From Microglena sp. YARC (lineage: Eukaryota > Chlorophyta > Chlorophyceae > Chlamydomonadales > Chlamydomonadaceae), in assembly GCA_022414725.1 (NCBI GenBank), contig CM039464.1:20883820-20947819 (forward strand): a DNA stretch of 64,000 nt, read 5' to 3'. The notes under the pieces were generated by a model. It was not told the origin of the DNA, searched no databases, and was given only the letters and a program-made list of their open reading frames with translations. Positions 39,847-49,670 of the stretch are shown in pieces (the first letter of the stretch is position 1; every line of letters begins with the position of its first letter). The position numbers and the translations under genes are program-made.

Positions 39847-42141
39847 TTAAAGGTTTAGGGCTCTCATCGACCACTGGATGCTTTCAGCTTGGGCTGTTGT
39901 AAACGCTGCCCACTGCTGCCTCACCTCCTGAATGAGGTCAGTCGTGAATGCGGGAGCGTGGTGCTGCAGCTTAGCAAGTGCATCGAGAGTGTACACAAGC
40001 TCTCTCGGCTCAAAGTGGGAGAGGCCAGGCTTAGCCCCATTTAGCATGACAGATATGAATCTGGCATCGTAGTGCTCCAGCACAGCAAGCGCCCACAGGG
40101 TGTTGGCCACCTCCTCAGGGCAGTACATCCCAGCGTCCTCCTCACCCTCAGACAGAAGCGCGGCGGTGAGATCTGCATCCTTGTAGCCCAGCCTCCCCAT
40201 CGCCCACACCAACTCTTGGGGGTTGTACGCCCAAAGTCGAGGTCTTGCTTGCGCAAGTATCTCACCCATGAATGCATCATCCCTGTGCCCCAGTGTTGCT
40301 AGTGACCAAGCCAGTAGCGACAACTCGTCCGGCTTCATAGATCGCATCAAAGGTGTCGTGGCCTTGCATAGGTCAGAGATGAACTCATGCTCCTTGGACT
40401 TCATGCTAGCTAGGGCCCACAAGGTGGCCACCAGACCCTCGGGTGCAAATTCCCTGATTCGTGGCTTGGCTACAGCCATGATCTCATTCACCAGGCTGGC
40501 ACTGTTGCTAGGCCCAATCTTAGCAATCGCCCACAGCACGTTGGCCATGTCGTGGGTGTTGAAGCTAGCTAGCTTGCAGCTTGACTCCAGCATGAGCCCT
40601 TGGATGAATGAGCCCCCAGGTACTTCAAGTTTGGCAATGGCCCAGGCAGAGGTTGCTAGATTCTTGGCAGTGAAGAGGGGCAGCAGATGCTGTGCCCTGC
40701 TGAGTAGGGCGGACACAATCTGGTCCCCCTGATACTTCTTCGTTGTCCTCCTCTTTGCCAACGCCCACAGGGTGTTGGCAACGTCCTGCGAGTTGAAGCT
40801 GTGTATGTGCGCCTTGGCGTGAAGGAGAACGGAAGACACAAAGGGATCATCCTTGTGCCCCAGCTTCACCATGGCCCACAGGATGTTGGAGTAGCCTTGG
40901 GGGCTGAAGTTGGAGAGTTGGGGTTTGCAGGCTGAGATAAAGGAAGATACGCATGCCGGATCACGGTGCTCTATCTTGGCGAGGCCCCACAGCATGTTGG
41001 ACAGACCCTGGGGAGTGAACGCACCCAGGCGGGGTCGTGCTTGAGACAGCAGGGCTACTACAAACTTGTGATCTTTGTGCCTCAGGACAGCTAGGGCCCA
41101 CATGCAGTTTGACAGGTCCTGGGGCAGCATGGAACCTAGCAGGGGGGTTGCACTGGCAATGATAGCTTGCACTGTGCTACTGTCCTCATGGCCTAATTTG
41201 GCAAGAGCCCACAGGCAGGTGCTCAACTCTCCCTGTGAGAGGCCTGCCAATTTAGGACGTGCGGCTTCACACCATGGTCCAAGCAAGCTGGTGCTACGGC
41301 TCCCCAACGTGGCTGCGGCCCAAATGAGGTTCTTGAGGTCGAGGGGCTTGTACCACTTCAGGTGAGGCACTACAGCGGTTGACACGGCTGACACCAAAGC
41401 GTCATGCTGACTGTTCAGCTTGGCTAGGGCTAACATCAAAATGACCAGCTCTCGGGGTTTAAACGTGGAAGTGCCACGTGATTGCATCTCTTCGACAATG
41501 GCATGAGCGAACTTGGTGCTATCATCATGCTGCAGGACAGCTAGGGCATGCAGGGAGTTAACCAGCCCTTGGGAGCACATGTCCGGCAGCTGGGGCTGAG
41601 CATGGGAGATGAGAGCAGAAAGGAACGCTGAATCTCTGTACTCCATCTTCCCCAACGCCAACAGCGTGTTGCTTAGGCCTAAGGGCTGGAACTCTGCCAG
41701 CTTCTGGCTAGCTTCCCTCAGAAGGGGGGCCACAAACAGGCTGTCGCTGTAATCAAGTGTTGCCAGTGCCCACAAGCTGTTTGAGAGCTCTTGAGATGAG
41801 AACTCATTGAGCTTCACCAGCGCGGCAGCTATAAGCTTGGGCAGTAGTTTGTTGGAGGGGGCATGCCCTACCTTGGCGAGCCCCCACAAGGTATTGGAGA
41901 TCCCACGCGGAGCCATCTGTTCCACGGACTGCGCTGCTACCTTGCTCAAGCACTCCTCCAACAGGCGTACTGACAAGTCGCGGTTGGACGGCTGCAGCTT
42001 TCCCAGCTTGTTGATTGCTGTGGCCCCGTTGATTGCGTTGAATGAGTGCTGGTACATGCGGCTCAGTTCACTCAGCTCTGCGACGGTATCGCATGCTAGC
42101 AGCATGCGATTCAGCTCGTAGTTACGGATGGGCTTCGCCAA
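39847..42141 (-). CDS. OPR-like helical-repeat protein (Tbc2-type), large last exon
   Basis: 764 codons from a clear acceptor (TTATCTACGCAG, then TTGGCGAAGCCC at 42141) to TAA at 39847-39849; the start codon lies in unseen upstream exon(s). Residues from about 60 on form some 18 degenerate 36-38-residue repeats with the pattern L..F.PQ.LSN.LWALAKL.H.D..F (LSNTLLALGKMEY, LSTCLWALAKLGH, LSNMLWGLAKIEH, VANTLWALAKRRT, MANVLWAIAKIGP, VANTLWALAVLEH). Such arrays are known from octotricopeptide and related proteins of green algae, which bind specific chloroplast or mitochondrial transcripts and promote their stability or translation. No RAP domain follows the repeats. Location in chloroplast or mitochondrion is inference because the targeting peptide would be on the missing exon. 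The exon has no frame break. Confidence 0.85.
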   Translation of the reverse strand: MAKPIRNYELNRMLLACDTVAELSELSRMYQHSFNAINGATAINKLGKLQPSNRDLSVRLLEECLSKVAAQSVEQMAPRGISNTLWGLAKVGHAPSNKLLPKLIAAALVKLNEFSSQELSNSLWALATLDYSDSLFVAPLLREASQKLAEFQPLGLSNTLLALGKMEYRDSAFLSALISHAQPQLPDMCSQGLVNSLHALAVLQHDDSTKFAHAIVEEMQSRGTSTFKPRELVILMLALAKLNSQHDALVSAVSTAVVPHLKWYKPLDLKNLIWAAATLGSRSTSLLGPWCEAARPKLAGLSQGELSTCLWALAKLGHEDSSTVQAIIASATPLLGSMLPQDLSNCMWALAVLRHKDHKFVVALLSQARPRLGAFTPQGLSNMLWGLAKIEHRDPACVSSFISACKPQLSNFSPQGYSNILWAMVKLGHKDDPFVSSVLLHAKAHIHSFNSQDVANTLWALAKRRTTKKYQGDQIVSALLSRAQHLLPLFTAKNLATSAWAIAKLEVPGGSFIQGLMLESSCKLASFNTHDMANVLWAIAKIGPSNSASLVNEIMAVAKPRIREFAPEGLVATLWALASMKSKEHEFISDLCKATTPLMRSMKPDELSLLAWSLATLGHRDDAFMGEILAQARPRLWAYNPQELVWAMGRLGYKDADLTAALLSEGEEDAGMYCPEEVANTLWALAVLEHYDARFISVMLNGAKPGLSHFEPRELVYTLDALAKLQHHAPAFTTDLIQEVRQQWAAFTTAQAESIQWSMRALNL

Positions 42142-42481
42142 CTGCGTAGATAAGAACAAATGGAGTTGGTGGGGTGAACTCTAAACCCTCAACCCTGCCA
42201 AACCCTAAACCCTGGATGGGTTTTGCCAACATGCGTAAATAAAAAAAGAGCAGGTGGCAAGCGAGGAGTTGATGATGTGAACCTTAAACCCTGGATGGGT
42301 TTCGCCAACTGCATAAATAAGGACATGCGAGGAGTTGGTGAGGTGAACCCTAAACCTTGGATGGGTTTCGCCAACTGCATAAATAAGGACATGCGAGGAG
42401 TTGGTGAGGTGAACCCTAAACTTTGGATGGGTTTCACCAACTGTGTAATAAGGACAAGCGAGGACTTGGTGAGGTGGCAGG
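42142..42481 (-). repeat. 66-bp array of OPR-gene acceptor copies
   Basis: Minus-strand TTATTTATGCAG then TTGGCGAAACCCATCC repeats the real acceptor at 42141. Copies at 42308, 42374 and 42440 keep the AG and are spaced exactly 66 bp; one near 42229 has lost it (GCATG). GTTTAGGGTTCACCTCACCA, ACTCCTCGCATGTCC fills the units. The copies are upstream of the exon, offset 2 modulo 3 from its frame. Confidence 0.9.
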
Positions 42482-42688
42482 CACACTGTCTATTTTGGGG
42501 GGCTACGCGCAGCAGTTTCTAGGAAGCTCCTTTCACCCTCCCTTGGGCCAAAGCTAGAGCTGGCTAGTGCGTCTGAAAGCGAACATGGAAGGCATTCCAA
42601 TCTCAGCTGCAATCTTTGGGCTCGACTCAGTTCCTGGCTAATGGAGCTGGGTGGAAGCTGCTACACGTAGCCCCAAAAATAAATAGTG
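42482..42688. mobile_element. hAT-like MITE, CACTGTTTC family, perfect target duplication
   Basis: 207 bp, CACACTGTCTATTTTGGGG to CCCCAAAAATAAATAGTG, flanked by GTGGCAGG at 42474-42481 and 42689-42696. It lies at the outer edge of the acceptor array. Confidence 0.85.
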
Positions 42689-43010
42689 GTGGCAGGTAGG
42701 GCACAGGTCACCACACACCCCAAAACAAACCCTAACCCACCAACACCAACCCTCACAAATCCAGTTCCCCAAACCAAAACCAACCCCCCTCCACACACAC
42801 ACAAACCCACCAAATCCAACAGTGGTGGTCGACATGTCAGCATGGCTTGTGCCGGGATGGATGGCTATAGGAAAGGGAAATAGATAATCAAATTGACATA
42901 AATAAATCAATCAATAAACAAACAAATAAAATGTACACATTATTACGAGGCGTGATGTTGAGAGGGCCAGTCCATTTGCTTTCACTAGGGCCAACCACCA
43001 ATCCAACTGA
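42689..43010. repeat. Low-complexity CCAACACC tract and SINE-like tail
   Basis: 42705-42815 is C/A-rich (CCCCAAAACAAACCCTAACC). 42895-43005 is the AATAAATAAAC tail plus TATTACGAGGCGTGATGTTG, GAGGGCCAGTCCATTTGC, the inverse of the repeat ending at 10335 and 29548. Confidence 0.55.
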
Positions 43011-43039
43011 GAAGTCCCTAGGAGTATCATCTTAAACAT

Positions 43040-43795
43040 TGTTGTCAATATCGTCATGGATCAAGATTATCCTGCTACACCCTCTGATTCAGGACCATGT
43101 TCGTCCTGGGTCAGTAACGTCCTGGTACACCCTCTGATTCAGGGCCATAGTCGTCCTGGGTCAGGATCGTCCTGGCACACCCTCTGATTCAGAACCATGA
43201 TCGTCCTTGGTCAATATCGTTCTAGGTCAAGATTATCCTGCTACACCCTCTGATTCAGGACCATGTTAGTCCTGGGTCAGTAACGTCCTTCTACACCCTC
43301 TGATTCAGGACCATGTTCGTCTTGGGTCAGTAACGTCCTGGGTCAATGTCGTCCTTCTACACCCTCTGATTCAGGACCATGTTCGTCCTGGGTCAATATC
43401 GTCCTGGGTGAAGATTATCCTGCTACACCCTCTGATTCAGGACCATGTTCGTCCTGGGTCAGTAACGTCCTGGGTCAATGTTGTCCTTCTACACCCTCTG
43501 ATTCAGGACCATGTTCGTCCTGGGTCAGTAACGTCCTGGGTCAATATTGTCCCTCTACACCCTCTGATTCAGGACCATGTTCGTCCTGGGTCAACATCGT
43601 CCTGGGTCAAGATTATCCTGCTACACCCTCTGATTCAGGGCAAAATTCGTCCTGGGTCAATAACGTCCTCGTATACATCCTGATTAAGGACCATATCTGT
43701 CCTGGGTCGATAACATCTGGGGTCAATATTATCCTGCTACACCCTCTGATTCAGGACCATATCTGTCCTGGCTCAGTATCGTGCTGGATGAAGAT
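43040..43795. repeat. Composite CTACACCCTCTGATTCAGGA minisatellite
   Basis: About ten higher-order units of 60-95 bp: CTACACCCTCTGATTCAGGA, CCATGTTCGTCCTGGGTCAG, TAACGTCCTGGGTCAATATC. Higher-order variants alternate, showing block duplication. Confidence 0.93.
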
Positions 43796-44235
43796 TATCG
43801 CGCGATATATCAGATGATCTAAAAACATATCGCGACATATCAGATGATTTGAACATTGTTTGATCAATTTCGGGAATCCTGAGATTTCTGGGGATATAAT
43901 CGTAAATTTTACCTGAAAAAAATGAGGCTTGAAGCACAACCTACGACCTTAATTCCCAAATGATCCGCTGAACGACAAACTCCATTGACATGGGTATCCT
44001 CTTCAGCGGGCTTACTCGAATACTACTTAAGACCATATGTTCCACATGCATACCAAGCCAAGCCATTCATTATCATAGACAGGCCATAGTTGACCCAAGC
44101 CAAGCAAAGCCATTCATTTCATTGTCATAGACAGGCCATAGTTGACCCAAGACAAGCCCGCTCCACACTATCTAGGTTTTTTTTCCAACCATCCTCAAAA
44201 TAAATAGTTGATATGCATAGCACAATGTAAAATAA
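43796..44235. other. Intergenic with short repeats
   Basis: ATATCGCGACATATCAGATG twice near 43800. CAGGCCATAGTTGACCCAAG twice at 44085-44150, also at 2228. No gene. Confidence 0.4.
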
Positions 44236-45177
44236 CTACCAAGCTGCATTGGATACACAAAACATATGTATTTCCTTTATTAATATAATTTGATATCCAT
44301 CAGCACTTCCAATAGCAGGGGTACTTATCATTCTAGAGGTCTGTCTTATTTTTTTCAGTTTGTAGGTCCAGTTGTGCAGCAAAAGTTGCGACGCAAGCCT
44401 GATTGTAGGGTTGTGGCATAGCACGGTATAAGGCAGACTGCGGAGCCCCTGGGGGGGGGGGGGGCAGCGCGTCGCACTGGGTCGCACTGAGTCACTAAAT
44501 TTGCCACGCGTCGCACAAAAAATAACTCGTACAGGGCAAATCCAAACTCCCACCTTCTGCTTTGCTGCGCCATTGCCAGCTGTACCACTTGTCTTGTCAC
44601 CACCCTCTAAAGCTTGCGACCGACCAGCTGCCGCAGCATGCTGGCTTTTGCGCTGACTCCTTGCAGGCTGGCCGCCGAACTGAGAGACTTCCACAACGGA
44701 CGTGTTTACGCTTGTAGATGATAAACATCTGGGCTGAAGTCTGCTCAACTTCCTCCTACCCCCAAAGCTACTGCTAAAGCTACTACTGCTACTCCTACTC
44801 CTACTACTGCTGCTGCTGTATATCAACGAGCTAACACAGCTGCTACTGCTAGCATCGGCATTGCTGTTGATCCTGCTGCTTCTAGCACCAGCGTTGCTGC
44901 TGGTCCTGCTGCTAGTGCTACCAGCCACCAGCTGCCAGGATCTGCAGCTAGGGCTGGGGGCGTTCAGCGGAGTGATGGATTTCATTACATGCAGCGTGGA
45001 AGCCCCTAGGGTGAGGAAGTACGCAGTGGGTGGTGTTTTAGTTTGATATGCGGTGTGGTGTGGTGCTGTGTGGTGTGGTGTGGTGTGGTGTGTGGTTCTT
45101 GGTGTGGTGCTGTGTGGTGTGGTGTGGTGTGTGGTATGGAATGGTGTGGTGTGGTGGTTGCTCAAAGCTTTGAGCAC
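44236..45177 (-). CDS. Long Ser/Arg-rich ORF, probably not a gene
   Basis: 313 codons open on the minus strand, but the first third translates TGTGG repeats (TTPHHTT), the middle is a Ser-rich stretch encoded by GCT/ACT repeats and the end crosses a G homopolymer and a dispersed block (GTCGCACTGAGTC, also at 54835). No domain. Most likely an ORF through simple sequence. Confidence 0.15.
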   Translation of the reverse strand: MLKALSNHHTTPFHTTHHTTPHSTTPRTTHHTTPHHTAPHHTAYQTKTPPTAYFLTLGASTLHVMKSITPLNAPSPSCRSWQLVAGSTSSRTSSNAGARSSRINSNADASSSSCVSSLIYSSSSSRSRSSSSSFSSSFGGRRKLSRLQPRCLSSTSVNTSVVEVSQFGGQPARSQRKSQHAAAAGRSQALEGGDKTSGTAGNGAAKQKVGVWICPVRVIFCATRGKFSDSVRPSATRCPPPPQGLRSLPYTVLCHNPTIRLASQLLLHNWTYKLKKIRQTSRMISTPAIGSADGYQIILIKEIHMFCVSNAAW

Positions 45178-46852
45178 AATCCAATATAACTAGGCAAAAG
45201 CCATTGAAAGAGAAGTTTAATTTGAAGGTTAATTAACAAATCATGCAATCAAATCCATTGAGTGGTGGTGGGCAAGGGGGACATGCAGAGATTGGACATG
45301 CAGTGCAGGGAGGCATAGTGTAGAGGAGCAAAGATGGACAGTGCTCTGTTAGAGACTAGCACAAGCTTATTCACGGTTCATGGTGGGGAACGACGTGACG
45401 CTGCTGCCACGGAAGAGGATTTTAGCGAGACTAAGTTGAATGCCCGACCCGGTCCCTGGCTCATCTGGGAGAGATGGAAGGTTTGCTACAGGGCATTATC
45501 GAGTGCTAAGTCTTGCATCTGTACCTTACACAGCTATCGTGCAGTTCCAAGCATATCTACGGCTGAGTGGCCAAGAGGAAGCGATGGATGACTAACTGCA
45601 CAAGAGTGCGTATGCGCGCGCTTGAAAAAATGACTGCTGCGCTGCTACTGGGGCTGCATGATTGAGACCGGAGGCGTTCGGCTGCTTGGAGTGGACCGTC
45701 GCTTATCTCACCATGCAAGTTAACAACAGCTGGCGTGTGGCCAAAGGTAAGACTGGGGGGCGGGCTACAAAGGGACGTCGGATGTTGCAGGAGAAGATTC
45801 GCAAGAGACTGTGGTGATAGGCAAGAAGGACGTAATTTTTAGACGAGTCGACGTGCTGTTGCGATACCAGACCAGGGCACGCATTTAGAGGGTTCAGGGC
45901 AGAGGTTCAGGGCTTAGGCGGCCTAGGGAACTATCGAGGGACCCGAGTCCCGGATTCACGGTGGGGGAGAGGGAGAGGGAGGAAGAGGTTCGAGCTTGGG
46001 TTCGAGCGCTGCTTCGTGGTGCTTGGGTCAACACGCACAGAAAAGTGGTCAAATAATAAACGTGAACTTTGCTACATGGCTACAGCATACTGATGCTTGC
46101 CGTCTACGGCAGCCGTAGTATCATTCCAAGCATTCATACAACTATTCAATTGATAAAGCAAAGGCAGTTGCACATGTCCTCATGCTTCTGCACGACAAGT
46201 AATGTATCTAGAATTGTCTCGATTACCGTATTTTAGTTCATTATTAACTTTCAATTAAACGTTTTAAACCTCAGGAAATATTCCCGTAGACAGAAATAGG
46301 AAGCTCATGTTGGAAAGGCGGGGCATGCCAGACCACTGCCGATTGAGACTGCCCCTGACGACCTCGACAAATACAAAAGATTGGGCTGTTGGGCAAGTCC
46401 TTTTATCCTAATTGGCTACTCCCTGGATAGATCAAGTAATGAAGTGGATTGTTTTTTGTTTTTGCACATGAAGCATTGTTCTCTTAATGAATGAGTCTGC
46501 TTGTGGCAATTTTAAGAACTCAGCAATTCAGCATACTATTGACAATTTGGCATTCCTAGGCTCTTTTTCTTCAGTAGGGCAAGTACAGATTTATACCACA
46601 GCTGCTGTTGTTAGGATTTAAGAGCATAATGATTTGCAAAACCTAACCTGGATCCTGTAGCTACCGCCAGTCTAATGCTCCGTAAGGCCACAGCGCAAGG
46701 ACCCAGTCGACCTCGCACCCATAGTCGGGGTCGCCCCCAGTCGCTTCAATCCTATTTAAGAAGCGCACGACGACGCGCCAAGTGTACGACACACAACCGG
46801 CAACCGAAACCGTTCATCGTTCATCCGTCCAGCTGCTCCCTCTCAACAGTAC
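45178..46852. other. Region left of the copia insertion
   Basis: An 85-codon ORF at 45334-45591 is not recognised. 46058-46118 is the fifth GCCGTC hairpin element (GCTTGCCGTCTACGGCAG). 46385-46430 is the GGGCAAGTCC repeat. A TATTTAAG at 46753 with downstream CGTTCATCGTTCATCCGTCC could be a promoter, interrupted by the retrotransposon. Confidence 0.35.
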
Positions 46853-46857
46853 CATAC

Positions 46858-47251
46858 TATCAGCTATTAAGCACTTCTAAGAGTGGACAGAGATGTATGC
46901 AGCGGAGACAGACGCGCCAATCTATACACAGAGACGAGAATAACGTTACAAGCAAGGACGTACACTAAAGGACACCAGCGGTGGGCGAAGTGGATGCCTG
47001 TAACCTGAATAGACCCTAAGCCCGGATCTTGTCACCCTGACACCGTTTAACACAGGACATGTCAGGGAGAGACCGATAAGACACAGAGAGACAGGCAGTC
47101 AATAGGAAGCTGACACTGAGTCACTAAAGGATGACTCAGTTCTACGGGAAGCTATCACTATGGGAAGCTATCAGGGCCGATAGTTCTAAGGGAGTACATA
47201 AGTAGTCACCAAGTCATAAAACGCTTGAGAGCACCGCAATTCATGCTGACA
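46858..47251 (-). repeat. 3' LTR of the copia element
   Basis: 394 bp, identical to the right LTR except one base. On the minus strand it begins TGTCAGCATGAATTGC. Confidence 0.95.
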
Positions 47252-47573
47252 CTCCACCTATGACACAGGTGACATACAATACTACTACTCCACCTATGGC
47301 ACTGGGGACATAGAACTATATGTAACAGATTAAAAAAAAAAAATTAAAGAACTCCGAAAAAACGAGAGAACTTCAAATGTAACCCAAAGGGTGTAAATGA
47401 AGGAATGGACCAAGGCAAAATACCAAAGAGTGCCAAGGGAGAAAAGAGGATAACCGAATATCAATGACGGGTAACAACGGTATAGAAAACCCGATCCGGG
47501 AATAGGAACCTAATGCCATACAATGATACCAAAAAACAAGAAACGTATGTAACCAAAAAACAAAAAAATGACC

Positions 47574-49670
47574 CTAAGAAGTAGCGGTCATTCCAAGCAT
47601 ACGGACAAACCGCCAGAACACAGCAGGATCAAGGGGCTTGGTGAAGGGGTCAGCACAGTTATCCACAGTGTTAACATAGGCAACAGCCAGTTGGCCATCC
47701 TCCACCAGCTCCTTGATGTAGTGATGAATAACATCAATGTGCTTGCTGCGAGGCAGAAGCTGCCAGTCAGTGGCCCAACTCAGGGAACCTAAGTTGTCAC
47801 CCTGAATTGTAACCAAAGCACAAGGCAGACCCAGATCCACCCTCAATTTCTTCAACCATTGGACCTCCCTGGCAGCCTGGGACAGGGCCTGATACTCAGC
47901 CTCACTAGAGCTAATAGCAACAGTAGGCTGTCGCTTGCTCATCCAGTTAACAATGCACCCACCAGCTAGAACTGCAAAGCCAGTCTGAGATCTCCTGTCA
48001 GACCCATCATCAGCATAAGATGAGTCACTAAAGACAGTAAAAGTGAAATCAGGGCTGTGGGTGTAAGTGAGACCCAGGTGAGAATGTGTTCTCAAATACA
48101 AGAGTAACCGTTTGGCAGCCCCCCAGAGAGGGACTGTAGGGTGAGCAGAGAACCTGGATAAATAGCTAACAGCAAAGGAAATATCAGGCCTGGTGCAAGT
48201 GGCCAGGTATAGCAAAGCACCTACAAGAGAGAGGTACTGGCTATTAGACGGCAGGGGCTCTCCAGGGGCGTCAGAAACAGTGGATTTGGCCATGGGAGCA
48301 GCAAACTTGGGTGGGGCAGCAGCAGTAAGACCAAACTGCTCCACCAGATCAACAATGTAGGTGTGCTGAGAGAGATTGATCTGAACGCACCTGCCTTCAG
48401 AGTCAAGGGTAACATCCATGTCCAAAGAGAGGAACTGAATTGGAACACCCATCTCTTTGACCTCCCAGCCAGCTGCTTCCATTGCCTGGATCAGCAACAC
48501 ATACCTATCCAGCTCACTAAAAGCACAGATAAAGTCATCAACATAGGTCAGGACATAGCTCCACCCACCATCAGAATCCTTCCTAAAGTACAGAGCAGGT
48601 TCTGCCTTGCACATAGTAAAGCCATGAGCAACCAGAACCCGCTTGACATCCCTACTCCAAGCTCTGGGTGCCTGCTTCAATCCATAAAGGGACTTGATCA
48701 GTTTGCAGACAAGTGGAACACCGTTAGGACCAAGGTGCCTAAAGCCCTCAGGCTGGTGGCAGTACAGGTCCAGACCAGGCTCCAGCTTGGCATTTAGGAA
48801 TGCAGTCTTGATGTCTAGCTGCCGAACAAACATCTTCCTATGAGTGATGGCAGCCAGGAGCACCCTAAGACCTGCTTTGGAGGAGACAGGGGCATATACA
48901 TCATGAAAATCCAGCCCAGGACGCTGCAGAAAACCACGGACCACAAAACGTGCCTTGAAGCGTATAGTACCATCAACACCAATCTTCTTCACAAATAACC
49001 ACCTGCCAGACAGGATCTTCTGCTTACGAGGCTGTGGAGTGAGAACCCATGTACCATGGGCATGAAGGGAAGCCATCTCATCCTTCATGGCAAGAAGCCA
49101 TTGATCCCTGTCAGGGTTGGTATGCAACATGGCAGCTTTGTAGGTCAGTTCAGTGGTGGATGCAACAGATGCTCCCACGTACAAGCAGTTTACTTGTACA
49201 TGGGCAGCGGGGGTATCAGCAGTATCAGCAGTAACCATTAGTAAAGCCCCCAGGGCAGAACTACTGCCTGGTTGAACAGGGCCGGCCTTCTTTGCCTCTA
49301 AATCAACGAAGCCTGGGTCGACCGGAACACCCCAGCCATACGCAGTATCGGAGCCTGACCACGGTTCAAGATCATCACTTGCATCATCTGCAACGGCTAC
49401 ATCATCACCCGGACTCCTGATTAATCTATCAGAGACGGCAGGAGGTGAAGCGTTCACCAACTCCATCGAGCTATCAGTGATGATGGGAGTATGATGACTA
49501 GTAGGCAATGGATCTAACAAAGGATCCACTATGGTCTGAGTTGGTGTAAATCCAACGACTTCACCGACGGAATGTGACGCAGAGGAGGGCCTGGCGACCC
49601 CCTGAGATTCGGCTAAGATTTTGTCCGTAGGAGCCGCAGAAACTCGCCCGCCCAGTGTGTTCTCACGCAA
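47574..49670 (-). CDS. copia reverse transcriptase and RNase H
   Basis: The RT domain runs from WLLAMKDEMASLHAHGTWVL through RFKARFVVRGFLQRPGLDF, DIKTAFLNAKLEPGLDLYCH, GLKQAPRAWSRDVKRVL and the active site YVLTYVDDFICAF. RNase H follows (CTRPDISFAVSYLSRFSAHP, SDSSYADDGSDRRSQTGFAV, KRQPTVAISSSEAEYQALSQ, RSKHIDVIHHYIKE). Catalytic residues look intact. It is in a different frame from the integrase, with overlap at 49613-49670, so a frameshift, real or from sequencing, separates them. Confidence 0.93.
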   Translation of the reverse strand: MRENTLGGRVSAAPTDKILAESQGVARPSSASHSVGEVVGFTPTQTIVDPLLDPLPTSHHTPIITDSSMELVNASPPAVSDRLIRSPGDDVAVADDASDDLEPWSGSDTAYGWGVPVDPGFVDLEAKKAGPVQPGSSSALGALLMVTADTADTPAAHVQVNCLYVGASVASTTELTYKAAMLHTNPDRDQWLLAMKDEMASLHAHGTWVLTPQPRKQKILSGRWLFVKKIGVDGTIRFKARFVVRGFLQRPGLDFHDVYAPVSSKAGLRVLLAAITHRKMFVRQLDIKTAFLNAKLEPGLDLYCHQPEGFRHLGPNGVPLVCKLIKSLYGLKQAPRAWSRDVKRVLVAHGFTMCKAEPALYFRKDSDGGWSYVLTYVDDFICAFSELDRYVLLIQAMEAAGWEVKEMGVPIQFLSLDMDVTLDSEGRCVQINLSQHTYIVDLVEQFGLTAAAPPKFAAPMAKSTVSDAPGEPLPSNSQYLSLVGALLYLATCTRPDISFAVSYLSRFSAHPTVPLWGAAKRLLLYLRTHSHLGLTYTHSPDFTFTVFSDSSYADDGSDRRSQTGFAVLAGGCIVNWMSKRQPTVAISSSEAEYQALSQAAREVQWLKKLRVDLGLPCALVTIQGDNLGSLSWATDWQLLPRSKHIDVIHHYIKELVEDGQLAVAYVNTVDNCADPFTKPLDPAVFWRFVRMLGMTATS

